Shown: positions 24,083-35,900 of the stretch, piece after piece | Layout: every line of letters starts with the position of its first letter | Numbering within the stretch: the stretch's first letter is position 1 | The notes under the pieces: model-generated | Database searches by the model: none | The model's input: only the letters and a program-made list of their open reading frames with translations | Told to the model about the DNA's origin: nothing | NCBI GenBank assembly: GCA_001600415.1 | Contig: BCJX01000003.1 | Location: forward strand, 529,632-593,631 | Length of the DNA stretch: 64,000 bases | Reading direction: 5' to 3' | DNA from: Pascua guehoae | Taxonomy: Eukaryota > Basidiomycota > Tremellomycetes > Trichosporonales > Trichosporonaceae | Made by a program: the position numbers and the translations under genes

Positions 24083-25636
24083 ATGCCAAAGATCACAAAA
24101 GCGACAAGGCCGCGCCATGACCCCCTCCACGTCGAGCTGTCGGCCGACGACAGCCTGCGAAAGTATGGACGCATGAAGACGCACAGCAAGCGGAAACAGC
24201 GCAGGGATGATGACGACGAGGACGAGGGGGTGAGTGGTGTGGAGGTACTCGGAACTGAGTGCGGGCACTGTGTGAAAGCCTGCTGTACGGGACCCATGCT
24301 GACTCTAGCAGAAGGGAGAAGACGCGCGCATGTCGCGCAAGATTCTCGAGCTCGCACGCGACCAGCAAGAGGAGGTTGCGCGTGAGCTCGGCGAGGGCGA
24401 CGAGTGGGAGGACGACGACGACGAGCCTGCGCCGTCTGCACGCCCGCGTGAATCGGCACGACCAGCAGACTCGGACGAGTCGGACGACGAAGACTTTGAG
24501 GACGGCGACATTTCCGGAGGCGAAGAGGAGGCCGAGCTGGAAATCGACCCGGAGGACCATGCGACGCTCGATGCGCTGAATGGCGGCGGCGGCGGTGACG
24601 GAGAGGGCGGCGCCAAGACGCTCGCCGACCTCATCTTCTCCAAGCTGGCGACGGGCGAGACGTCGGCGTTTGACGAGGACGACGGACCCCCCGACCCGCG
24701 TAAGGGCCTGAACCCCAAGGTCATTGAGGTGTACACCAAGTGAGTCGGCAGAGCCCTCCTGGGAGAGGAGCGCGCGAAACGCCCAGCTGACTCTCGTTCC
24801 CAGGGTTGGCCTTCTGTTGTCGCGGTACAAGTCGGGCCCGCTTCCCAAGGCGCTCAAGATTCTCCCATCGCTGCCCCAGTGGGCGCAGCTGATTGCACTC
24901 ACCAACCCGCAAAAGTGGACGCCGCATGCGACGTTTGCCGTGACGCGTATCTTTGTGTCCAACCTGAAGCCGACAGAGGTCCGCGTCTTCCTCGAGGGTG
25001 TGCTCTTGGACAAGGTCCGCGACAACATTCGCGACAGCGGCGGCAAGCTCAACGTGCACCTGTACGAGGCGCTTAAAAAGTCGCTCTACAAGCCCGCCGC
25101 ATTCTTCAAGGGCCTCCTCTTCCCCCTGTGCTTGACCGGCTGCTCGCTCAAGGAGGCTGCCATTCTCGCATCCGTCCTCACAAAGGTGTCCATCCCCGTG
25201 CTGCACTCGGCGGCCGCGCTCATCCGCCTCGCGAGCATGGACTACTCGGGCCCCAACTCGCTCTTCATCCGTGTTCTCCTCGACAAAAAGTACGCCCTCC
25301 CTTACAAGGTCGTCGATGCCCTCGTCTTCCACTACATCCGTCTCGCCAACTCGAACCGTTCTCGCGACGGCGACGACAAGCTCCCTGTCCTCTGGCACCA
25401 GAGTATGCTCGTCTTTGTCCAGCGGTGAGTCAGCTGTGTTAAACGCAATAGTTCCCCAAGCTGACAAGCCCAGCTATGGCTCTGACCTGACGGCCGACCA
25501 GAAGGACGCGCTCCTCGACGTCATCCGCGTCCGTCCTCACCCCACCATCAGTGCCGAGATCCGCCGCGAGATTGTCAACTCGGTCGAGCGGGGTGCCCCT
25601 CGCCCAGACGAGAGCGGCGACGTCGCAATGGCATAG
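24083..25636 (+). CDS. ENP1: Bystin / Enp1, 40S ribosomal subunit assembly factor
   Basis: Join of 24083..24229, 24312..24739, 24804..25424 and 25474..25636, 452 aa (yeast Enp1 is 483). Enp1 is a stable part of nucleolar 90S and pre-40S particles and is needed for 18S rRNA processing and small-subunit export. The N-terminus MPKITKATRPRHDPLHVEL and the basic KTHSKRKQRR segment are followed by a long acidic stretch. The conserved bystin domain starts near VIEVYTKVGLLLSRYKSGPLPKALK (residues about 185-210) and contains the signatures TNPQKWTPHA, LKKSLYKPAAFFKG and LPVLWHQSMLVFVQRY. All introns are short with GTGAGT donors; the frame closes at every junction. Identification is secure. Confidence 0.96.
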
Positions 25637-26929
25637 GCACACGACCGACCAAGCGGTTCTGGACCCGGATTTTGATTAGCACTTCATTCGCGTTCCGTGC
25701 TATCCCCGCACACACCCGGAGTTCCCCAAGGACACTCGGCCGTGACCGCTGCGACTCGCAATTAGACTGACTTTAGGACCACAGTGCATGCATGGGTGTA
25801 GGATAGAAGGAGACCGAGGCTGGGCAGAAGCAGAGCCGCCTACCGCACACGAGGGCATGCTGAATGGCCCACGAATGGCTGGCCTCGGCCACTGTGGACC
25901 GTGGGAACGGCACAAAGGAGGCTAAGCTCTGCACGAAATGGCCGGGGTCTGGGCAATCCCGCAATGCAGTGGAGCTTGTTGCTTAACTGGGGTCGGAGTG
26001 CTTATTGGAACAACTAACACCTGCAGCACGTGCACGTCGGGAGGTGTAGCGGGAATCCGGCCATGTAGGCTGCGGCAACTCTGTGTTCGAGCTCGCTTGC
26101 CCCAGCAACCTGCGTCGCATGTGTCCTCTGCAAACAGCCCCGATGCCGTTGGTCTATTAACCGCAATCGATCAGTCGGTATGTATTAGCTCGTTGTATTG
26201 CGCACAGCCGTGTCCTGAGAGTGGGCTGGGCCATGACGAAGGAGACCCATGTCACTTTCGGTTGACGCTACAATGCAGCAACTACTGGAAGAGGCAGCCG
26301 AGTTGGTCGTGCAGCAGCAGAGGCTGGCCGACCTCTGGCTCGTCTGGATACCGTAGCACCCCCCTGCTGTGTTGTGCCAGCTGACTATTGTTGGGCACCG
26401 AACCGAACGACGACGAACCTTGGCCGCGGTTTGTTACGACATGGGGCTGAATGGCCAACCAGCCCACCGGTTTGAGGAGTGTGCATGGTGACACGGCCTT
26501 CACAACAGCAAGGCATCAGCAAGGCATGATGAGGCAATTGGGCTAAACTGCCTGGCATGCCTGGCCTGCCTGGACAAGAAGGGAGCAAAGAGGGGGCTTG
26601 TTGACAGACAACGCGGGAGCTAATAGAATCACGTGATTTAATGACGAAACAGTTTGGAGCAGGGCTGGGGGGGCAGGCCATGGCCCAATTCTGTGTTCCT
26701 CCCCCACACAGAGTGCACGAGTGCACGACGAGTGTGGCACCCAGCTTAATGGTGGGTGCAGTTTGCGGGGGGCCCTATTAGTATCCAACCCCCCAGCGAC
26801 CTTCAGCCTCCTTCTTCCTCGTTTCTCTCCATAACTCATCATTCACCACAAACATCACCATCACAAAGACTCTGTGACATTGCCCCCAACACCACCTCGT
26901 CAACACCCACCACTTTAACTCGATTCATC
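25637..26929. other. Intergenic region
   Basis: No gene is supported. It holds the ENP1 3' end and the promoter of the small YABBY-like gene; the last 150 bases (from about 26780) are C/T- and CA-rich, as expected for a leader. Confidence 0.5.
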
Positions 26930-28139
26930 ATGGCCGGTATGTGCATGGCTCCCCACCACCCAGCCCCACGAGGCGCGTCGGTGGAGGTTGTTTACGCGCT
27001 CGGCGCCACCGTAGCGCGCGTCACTGACACTGGTCTTGTTACCTTCTTCGCTCCCACCACGCATCCAACGTCGACTGCATCCACCCAAATCAATCCGTCC
27101 AATGCATCCACGACATTGGGTCCTTCCTCCCGTGCACTCTCTACGCCCACCATACACAATACCCCGGCTTGTCACCTTCCCCAGCTGCAAAGACTGCTAA
27201 GGGTGAGTTTTGTTGCCTCAAAAGGGAGATACTTTAGCTGACGGAGCCTCTTCTTCGCCACTCTGCCTACACTTCTGACCTCTTGTCTTGCTCGTCGCCA
27301 CGTCTGACTATTCTGCTCACTGTGTCAATGTATAGGTGGCTCCAAGAAGAAGGCCGGAAAGACCTCGGCATAGTGAGTTGAGTTGGTTGGGGAACACCTT
27401 CCCTTGCACCCACCTTGCTCTCCTTCCTCACCTTGCTCGTTTTGAACCTTCCTTCCTTCCTTTCTTGCTTGCTCCCTTCTTTCCTTCCTTGATTGCCTTG
27501 GTGGCAAATCTTTGTGGTCGCGTCACCTCTTTCCCTTGTTGCATTTCGTCGGCCCCCTCGCTTGCTCCATATTGCGTCCCTCCCCTTGCATTGTCTGCTC
27601 CCGTCTCCGCACCCACCTATCCCCGAATAGACCCCCCAACTGCCACCCGACGCCCCTTTATCACCGTATCACCCCTACCCCACCCATTGCCCACCACGTT
27701 ACCCATCGTGCTAGCCATGCTGACAGTGTAGCAACGAGTATATGAAGGTCCAGCTCGCCAAGCTCAAGGCCGAGTCGGAGAAGTCTGGCGTCAAGAACGA
27801 CCACCGGGTATGTCACTGCATGTGCATGCATGCATGTTTTAACCCCACGCGACCGCCCAACATTTCCCTGACCCCACAGGCAAACTTCAAGAAGGTCGCC
27901 GAGCAATGGAAGACTGCGTGAGTGCACGACCAATCGGTGCGACATACCTGGTACTGACCCCTCCCGCAGACCCGAGAACCCCGTGCGTACACTGTCCCAT
28001 GTGCCACTTGCCGCAAGGCGCAAGACCGCCAGGTCTTGTATATTGCCATGCCTCCGAGACCGGTTCGCGACGCCCTCGAGCACGGACGCGCACAGACTGA
28101 CCGTTTACTGACCTCCCTTTACAGAAGAACAAAGCGTAG
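26930..28139 (+). CDS. Small YABBY/HMG-box-like nuclear protein, six very short exons
   Basis: Join of 26930..26936, 27336..27372, 27732..27807, 27880..27917, 27970..27982 and 28125..28139: exons of 7, 37, 76, 38, 13 and 15 nt give 61 aa. The protein runs MAGGSKKKAGKTSAYNEYMK, then an amphipathic helix, then NFKKVAEQWKTAPENPKNKA. The AYNEYM ... FKKVAEQW ... APENPKN pattern matches the short fungal proteins of the YABBY/HMG-box-like family, so DNA or chromatin binding in the nucleus is the likely role. All six introns-exon phases close; donors are GTATGT, GTGAGT, GTATGT, GTGAGT and GTGCGT. Introns 1 and 2 are long (399 and 359 nt). Only 186 of 1210 bases are coding, so open-frame scans miss it. 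Splicing is inferred, but the continuous family-like product supports it. Confidence 0.83.
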
Positions 28140-28988
28140 ACAAGCTCGCACGTCGCCACTCGCGGGGGGCGCCATGTACGGGACCACGCCTGTGTGCTAG
28201 CCTGCGCACCTGCAGATGCGTCGGTCGATCGAGTAGAAGTTGATTGATGAGTCTGGTAGCAAATGTGAATGTAGTGCCGTTGTGTATGTAAAGGGCCACG
28301 TGGGGGCTGGCCGCTGCTAACCGACGGCCCAACCAGGAGGGTACATATTCCTGGTACCTGGGTTGGAGCATGGAGCACACCATCTGGCCTGCATCTGGTG
28401 CATCTGGTGCATGCAAAGCCATGCAGAGGCGCAGACAATGGCCTATGAAAACCTTGGCAAGACGCAAACGAGGCATGTGGCTTGCCATGGCTTGGCCACT
28501 GGCCACCACACAGGCAATCCATGGCGTCTAGTTTTAAACACAAAGTCGCAGTCAATCTGCACTTGGCTGTTGCATCGGTCGTGAGAGCCGGTAGGACATT
28601 TAGGATGGCCGAGGACGGGAAATAGCCACGTGCTGGGGGGCGTCGGTCTCAGGGTAAATCGGGTGGTAACTGGCGACCCAAATAGGGCATGTGGGGCGCA
28701 AGGGAAGGTTGATCCTGGGATGATCATCACCGGTCATTCATATTTTTCTATTTTGCTCCCGTCAGCCACTCTGTCACCATCCACCATCCACCATCCACTG
28801 TCCCACTCCCACTCCCACTCCCACTCCCTCTCCCACTCTCTGCCTGCCACTCTCCTTGTTGGTGCCTTGCCTCGACCCACCCACCCATATACTACAGTCT
28901 TTCCCGCTCCTCGTCCTCGTCATCCCCCTTCACCCCTCTCAAATCTGCGCTCCTCGTCTCAACACGCAGCCATCATCGGCTGCACAAC
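28140..28988. other. Intergenic region, promoter of the MATE gene
   Basis: No gene is seen. The last 250 bases contain C/T-rich sequence with CCCACTCCCACT-type repeats (about 28790-28850), typical of leaders in this window. Confidence 0.5.
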
Positions 28989-31900
28989 ATGTCGCACTAC
29001 CCCCACTCGACACTCGCAACCTCGCTCTCATCGTCTCCCTATGGTGAGTTGGATCGCACATCTTTCCTCGCGGCCGGACCCTTCAGTAGAAGCAACGACT
29101 GCGGGCTCCCATCGCTAGGACCAACTGTGCAATTGCCAGCGCCCATATCGAGTGTCTCGCTCGGGAAACCAGCTCCATGCTTCCCCGGGTTCCATCAGAG
29201 ATGGGCTCGAAAGTTGTGGCAAACATCTGCAAGCGAGATGCTCGCACCGTGGCTTTGAAAACATTCGACCCCCAACATCGTGTGACCACCTCGCTTGATC
29301 AAAACTAACATTGCAGCGGTGCACAACAACCTCGAGGCGCTGATCCAGCGCTCGCGCGCGGCGGTAGGCAGCCCCAGTTCGCACGCCCCCGTCGTAGGCG
29401 CCCATTCGCGGGGGCACGGCACGCGGTCGTCGCTTCCTTCGCTGCCGTCGTGGCCGCACTACCTGCAGCATGCCCCGCGTCCGTCTCTCCCGACGGTATA
29501 TGATGCCGGGTCGTCTGCTGCGGGGGTCAAAGTACCTAGCGACGTGTGTAGCACGTCTCCCCGTGGCACGTCTCCCAACCGTCCAGACCTGCCGCACGCC
29601 TCGAGCTCGTCATCGGTCATCATGGCCGAGCACGACGATGCGCTGTTCCCGCAGGATCTCGAGCTGTCCCGCCCCCGGCGCCGGCATGACAGCGTGAATG
29701 TCGCCTCGGTCGCCCGCGAGCGGGAGCGCACCGGGGGCCGCGGCAGAGGCCGCGACGATGACCATGACCGTGTTACCGAGCCGTACCAGTACCCCTCCCG
29801 TGGAGACGACCGCGATTTCGACGACTACGACACGCGCCCGTCCCGCAGGGCACAGCGCCAGTACAATGCGACGTCGGAGCCCCTGTGTGGGCCCAACACG
29901 ACCGCCTTCCGTATCGGTGGCAACGGGACGACGCCGGCGGGCAACTCGCGCTCGCGGTCGTCGGGACGCACGCCGCCCCGCACCGTCATGCGACCCATGA
30001 CCCGCGCGCGCCGAGACGCTGCCATGGCTGCGGGCGCGAGCCTGAGTGCGTTACCCCCAATTGCGAGCGTGGACGACAGCGCATTCTCCACCACGACCGA
30101 CGGGAGCGGCATCGCCCTGGCCGCAGGGGACGCCACGCCGAGCACACCCGGGACACCGGCGTCGCCCACGGCGCGCTTTGGTGGCCGCCGCGGACGCTCC
30201 AAGGACCGCAGGCCTATTACGCCCGTCGTCCGCCTCCAAACCCTCCCGGACAGCGACGACGACTCGTCGGCCGCAGACGACGCAGACGTCCGTACCGCCC
30301 TCCTCGAGCGGCGGGGCTCACACGGCGTCTACCTCGAACCCCTCTCGTGCGACCCCGCAGAGGAGCTCGACGCCGCAGACCTCGGCCTCCCGACCGACGC
30401 ACACGGACACGAGGTCCATTCGTGGAAGGGCGCACTCCACGCCGAGGTCCCCATTATCGCCTGGTCCACCCTCCCCGTCTTCCTCACCCAGCTCACAGAG
30501 TACTCGCTCTCCCTCGTCAGTGTCGTTTCTATCGGACACATTGGGACTCTGGAACTTGCCGCGTCTTCGTGAGTGACAACCGGGACATGTTTTCTGCGGC
30601 TCGGCTAACTCCCAGTCTTGCCAACATGACCGCTGCCGTGTCATGCTTTTCCATCATGCAGGGCCTCGCCACTGCACTCGACACTCTCCTGCCGGCCGCA
30701 TGGACGTCGTCGGACCCCTCGCGCGTTGGCCTGTGGACGCAGCGCATGTCGGTCGTCATGGCCGTTGCCATGGTGAGTCTGCCTTGTGCTGCGCGTGGTT
30801 CCGAGCTCACTCGCAGATCCCAATGTTTGTCCTCTGGTTCAAAGTCGAGGCCATTCTCATCTCGCTCCGCCAGGAACCAAAGGTCGCTGCCCTCGCGGCA
30901 GAGTACCTCAAGTGGTTCTCCATCGGCATCCCAGGCTACTCTGGCACCGTCGTGCTGAAAAAGTACCTCCAGAGCCAGAACATTATGGACGTGCCCACCT
31001 ATGTCCTCTTCACCGTCGCCCCCGTCAACCTCTTCTTCAACTGGCTGCTCGTGTGGGGGCCAGCTCCGGTCCGCTTGGGCTTCCGCGGCGGCGCCATTGC
31101 CACGGCCATCTCGTACAATCTCACCTTTGTCCTCCTCCTCGCCTACATTCTCTTTTACGGGCCCCGCGAGGCGTTCCACCCCTTCCGCATCAAGAGCACC
31201 TTTTCGCGGCTGGGGACTGTCACCTCGCTCGGCCTCTCGGGCACCCTCATGGTGAGTTGGGCGTTGCAACTAGAGGTTGAGCCTGGGCTGGTCTGGTCTG
31301 TCATATCCAGCCCAGTGGCCCCCTCCTGTCTCCCATCACGCATAGCTCACACCCCAGATGACGTGCGAATGGTGGGCATGGGAGGTCTGTGCCCTTGCGG
31401 CAGCGCTCCTCGGCTCCACCGTCCTTGCGGCCCAGTCCGTGCTCCTCTCGACCTGCGCGACGCTCTACCAACTCCCGGCCGCACTCGCCATTGCCACCTC
31501 GGTCCGTGTCGGCAACCTCCTCGGTGCCGGACGCGCATGGGAGGCAAAGTGGGCGTCGCGGGCGGGCTTTATCCTCGCCGTCGTGTTTGCTTGTTTCAAT
31601 AGGTGAGTGTTGGCCCCGGCTGTCATTTGCGTTGCGCCCAACTACAACCAGACCACAAGTTGGAGCACAAGTTGCCTATGTGTTGTTCCTATCTTTCCGC
31701 TTTGAGTAGCGGATTTGAGTAGCGGATAAACCTTGAGCCCACGATGACCCCCCGACCCCCTTTGCCCCATCCCAGCCGACCCGCTAACCCCAGTGCCATC
31801 TGCTTCATCTTCCGCAACAACTGGGGCTACCTGTTCAACTCTGACCCCGTGGTCGTGAGCCTGGTGGCGAGCGTGATGCCGTGGATTGGCCTCTTTCAGA

Positions 31901-32430
31901 TTATGGACGGCGTCGCGGGCACGGCCAACGCCGTCCTTCGTGCGCTCGCCATGCACGCCATTGGCGCCTGCGTCAACATTACAAGCTACTACATTCTGGG
32001 TATTCCGTTTGGCATGTGGCTGTGTTTCGGCCGCCTGCACCTCGGCCTCGTGGGCATCTGGCAGGGCCTGGCCGTGGCGCTCTTTTACGGGTCGATCTTT
32101 GGCACCACGCTCGTGTGGCGCGCCGACTGGGAAAAGGGCGTCGAACGTGTGCGCGAGCGTCTCGGCCTGAGCACACTGCCCCCCGACCCCAAGTTTGCCG
32201 ACGACGACGACGCGAGCGAGTGCCCGTACAGCGACGGCGAGGACGGCGGGTTTGGGTACAATACGTTCCCCGCGACGCCAAATGGGAATGCCAAGCCCGA
32301 CCCGGATGCAAAGGACGCAAACGGCAACGGCAACGGCGGCGCGTGTGACGCACCCGACGCACGCACGCCGCAGGCCTCGGACGCGGATACGACGCCGCGC
32401 GCCACGGAGCGCACGCGCCTGCTCGCTTAG
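28989..32430 (+). CDS. MATE-family multidrug/toxin efflux transporter
   Basis: Join of 28989..29043, 29317..30568, 30616..30772, 30817..31251, 31358..31602 and 31794..32430, 926 aa. MATE transporters export cationic drugs and metabolites in exchange for H+ or Na+. About 410 N-terminal residues are hydrophilic, Arg/Ser/Asp-rich and probably cytosolic; the membrane core follows from EVPIIAWSTLPVFLTQLTEYSLSLVSVVSIGHIG, with about 12 hydrophobic segments including CEWWAWEVCALAAALLG and ALAIATSVRVGNLLGAG, both MATE hallmarks. An acidic C-terminal tail ends RATERTRLLA. The short first exon (MSHYPHSTLATS) is joined through a 273-nt intron; a start inside exon 2 is possible but less likely because the frame closes exactly. 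Substrate unknown. Compared with typical eukaryotic MATEs of 450-650 residues it is long, entirely because of the tails. Confidence 0.92.
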
Positions 32431-32933
32431 AGCGGGCCAGCTGAGATCCGAGATCCGAGAGCGGCGAGCAGCGAGCAGCGAGCGAGCTTGCCATGCGAGC
32501 TTGCGCGTGAGCCTGGACGCGAACCTCGTACGCGGACCTCGTACGCAAACCTTCTGAACCTCGCTTGATCGCTTGCCGCTTGGCCTGCTTTGTGTGCAGA
32601 CCGCGGTCACGCACCCCAAAACCTCCCCCACTAGACGACACCTCCCTCCACTTCTGCTTCCGCTCCATCCCTCTGCACTTTGCAACTTGTACGCTGGGTC
32701 ATGCATGTGTTTCTATGTTACAGCGGCAACAGCGAGCGCAGCGAGCTGTTGCATGTGGGCTGTTGTATAGTTAGTAGAGAGCGAGAGTAGTAGGAGTGCT
32801 GCATGTGCAGTGGTGGTCCATGCCAACGGGCGTGATTCTGAGTGTGCAAACCGTGGACGCGTGAGAACCCAGTGGAATGCATGGAATGACCGCGTGGCGG
32901 AACCCGGAGCCCCAACCACAGCCCACACACAAC
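32431..32933. other. Intergenic region between MATE and SDS22 genes
   Basis: Contains a GCGAGCAGCGAGCAGCGAG-type direct repeat near 32460-32490 just after the MATE stop. No gene seen; the SDS22 promoter must lie here if its start is near 32934. Confidence 0.5.
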
Positions 32934-35900
32934 ATGATGACAACTCTCCCAACTCCAACTCCCCCAACTCTCCACCACCCACCCACCCACCCCCCCCCCC
33001 CCCCCCCAAAACCCCCCCCCCCCCCCCCCCCCCCCCCACCCCCCCCACCCCGCCCACCCCCTCTCCGACTCTGAATCCGACAGCGACACGGAACCCACCG
33101 CGGCCGCGCCCGCCGACGACTTTCTCAAAGACTACCCCGCAGACACGGACGAGCTCCACCTCCAGCACCTCCGGCTGCACTCGAGCAGCCTCCCGCCCCT
33201 GCGCCTGCCCCGGTTCACCGAGCTGGTGCGCCTGTGTCTGCGCCAGAACGAGCTCACGAGCCCGCTGCCCGGGGAATGTTTTGTGCTGCCCAAGTTGGAC
33301 GAGGTGGATCTGTATGATAATCGGTTGGGGCCGAGGGTGGAGGATGAGGAGGTGCGGGGGATGGCGGGGGTTAGGTGAGTCTTAGTTGGGGGCGGGGGGA
33401 AGGGTTGGTGGGTAGGGGAGGGGGGAAGGGGTGGGGGGAGCAAGGAGGGGAGTTGTTGGGGGAGCAAGGACAGCTATGGGTGAAGAGGAAAGGAGGTTCG
33501 CGTCGCTGGCTTTGGAGGGGTGTTGCGCGCCGCCATCTTGGGACCGCGCGTCGTTGTCGCCGTCGCGTTGTTGTCGTTGTCGTCGTCGCGTTGCCGTCGT
33601 TGTCGTCGTCGCGTTGCCGTCGCGTTACCGTCGTGTTACCGTCGCGTTACCGTGTCGTCGTCGTCGGAACCCACCCAAGACGGCGGACACACTGCCTATG
33701 GAGTGGGCCACTCTAGCCCTCGCCGTGGCTCCGTCGCGCCGTCGCACCTGCCCGTGCCCGACGTCTTGGCATAGTGCCCGCGTGCAGCCTCGGCGAACCT
33801 TGCCCACGCAGCGCGCGAGGGCCATCGGGCTGCTCGGAGTCTGTTGCTCGTGCGCGTGATCGGCTGCGTCCATGGGCTGCAGCTGCACTGCACCACTTGG
33901 CCGCTGCAGTGTCGAACTGTTGCGCCGTCGCTTCGCATCGCGGTGCGGGTGCTTCGCTCCGCGCGAAGCTGTTCTCGCTCCGCGACCACCCGCGCACGCC
34001 CCATCAACCTTCCCGCCCCTCGTACCCGGACCATGCTGGCTCGGTTGCTCTATACCACTGCCCTCGCTCTCCCACTCCCCGAAGCCGTCACTCGCTCCCT
34101 TGCCGCGTACCACACGCGCTCTCTCGCCCCCCTCCCCGTGCCACTTGCTCCCTCCCCGTGCCACTTGACCCCTCCCCGTGCCACTTGCCCCCTCCCCGTG
34201 CCACTTGCCCCCCTCCCCGTGCCACTTGCCCCCCTCCCCGTGCCACTTGCCCCCTCCCCGTGCCACCGGCTCGCTCGCTCCGCTCGCTCCCCGCTGACCC
34301 GCAGCTCACTCGACCTCTCGTTCAACAACATCCGGCACATTCCCAACCTCCCGTCGCTGACAAGGGTCAAGGTCCTCTACCTCGTCCAGAACAAGATTAC
34401 AAAGATTGAAGAAGGGGTGCTCGACTGGTGCAAGGATACGATTACGAGCATTGAGCTCGGCGGGAACCGGATACGCGTGAGTCGGGCCCGTGGATTCGCC
34501 GGTTGGGGTGGTAGGGTTTGGGTAGGGGATGCTGGGTTCGAGTGCAGGCTGCACTGCGGAGCTGGTGTGCTGGTGCACAGCTGGTGTTCAGACGGTGTTC
34601 AGCTGGTGTTCAGCTACACTTGGATCTGGGCATGGGGCTGGACGGAGAGAGCTGCGGGGCGACAGCGGCCTCCACGCTCGGAATGGCAGCACGAGTTGCG
34701 CGAAAGACTCCAACTGGGGTGTTTGGCCCGGGCATGGATACTTGGGTGATGACCGTGCGGTTGCGTGTTGCAGCCCTCGTTCTTGGCGGTCGAGAGGGCC
34801 GAGCGCAGCATCGTCACCGTGTACGCTGCCATGGGGCCGGGACTTGACTACTGGTTCTCGCACAGGCCGGCAGCTCCGGGTATCTACATGGCTGGGATAT
34901 CTAGGTATCTCTCCAATGGCCCCTGATACGACTCTTCGCTGCTGTTGTCCATCACTGTTCGTTGCCTGCCATTGCGCATCACTGTTCGTTGCCAGCTGCT
35001 GCAAGGTCTACAGCTCCGTCTGCTTCGCTCCCTCTTCGCCCTTGCTCGGGCACTCTCACAGTGCGCCTTCGGCCATAACACCAACCCGGCTACCGCAGTC
35101 CATGGTGCTCTTGCGGCAGCTGCTTTTCCCAGCTCGTAATCACTTCTGCGTGGACCAACTTGGTCACATTCTCCCAACGCTTCGTGTCTGGGATCACACC
35201 CCTGCCTAACCTCCCGCTCGCACCCACTGACACGCAGGTCATCGAGCACCTCGACAAGCTCGTCCACCTCGACGAGCTGTGGCTAGGCAAGAACAAGATT
35301 CGCAGGTTGGAGGTAGGTGTCTTGTCTGATACAGCAAATAGCAGTGCCATGTTCTGTGGTGTGACCAGGTTCTGGCGTCTGCTGTGGCGGTTGTCAAGCA
35401 GCTGTGACCACTGGACGAGGGGACTGCCCGACCCGTGTCCAATCTGCACTCGTCCTGCCTGGCGTAGCGACACGCGGACGCCAGTCTGGACCTCCCGGGT
35501 GGTTGCTCCTGCTACACTCTACTGCCGCCACTCTCCAGCGCTCGGCATCGCAGCCCAACTCCCTCCCCACCCCGCCTCACTCTCTACATCTCCCCTTCAG
35601 TCAATTCCAAGCTAGCTCCCCCCGAACCCCAATCCTAACTCACACTCAGAACCTCTCGACATTCACAAACCTCAAGATCCTCTCGATCCAGAGCAACCGC
35701 ATCACCAAGCTCGAGGGTCTCGAGGACCTCGTCAACCTCGAAGAGCTCTACCTGAGCCACAACGGTCTTACAAAGATTGAGGGCCTCGAGAAGAATGTGA
35801 GTGGCGTGTGTGTAGCCGCCAGGCTGCTGCGATGGAGATGGCGGGATAGTGATGGCCGTGCGGGCGAGACTGGCGCACATTGAGTGGGCTGCCCCAGTCG

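Noticed and set aside
33995..34409. Frames over the SDS22 minisatellite encoding PCHLPPP-type repeats
   Set aside because: They lie within an intron bounded by good splice sites and reflect the 20-21-bp repeat.
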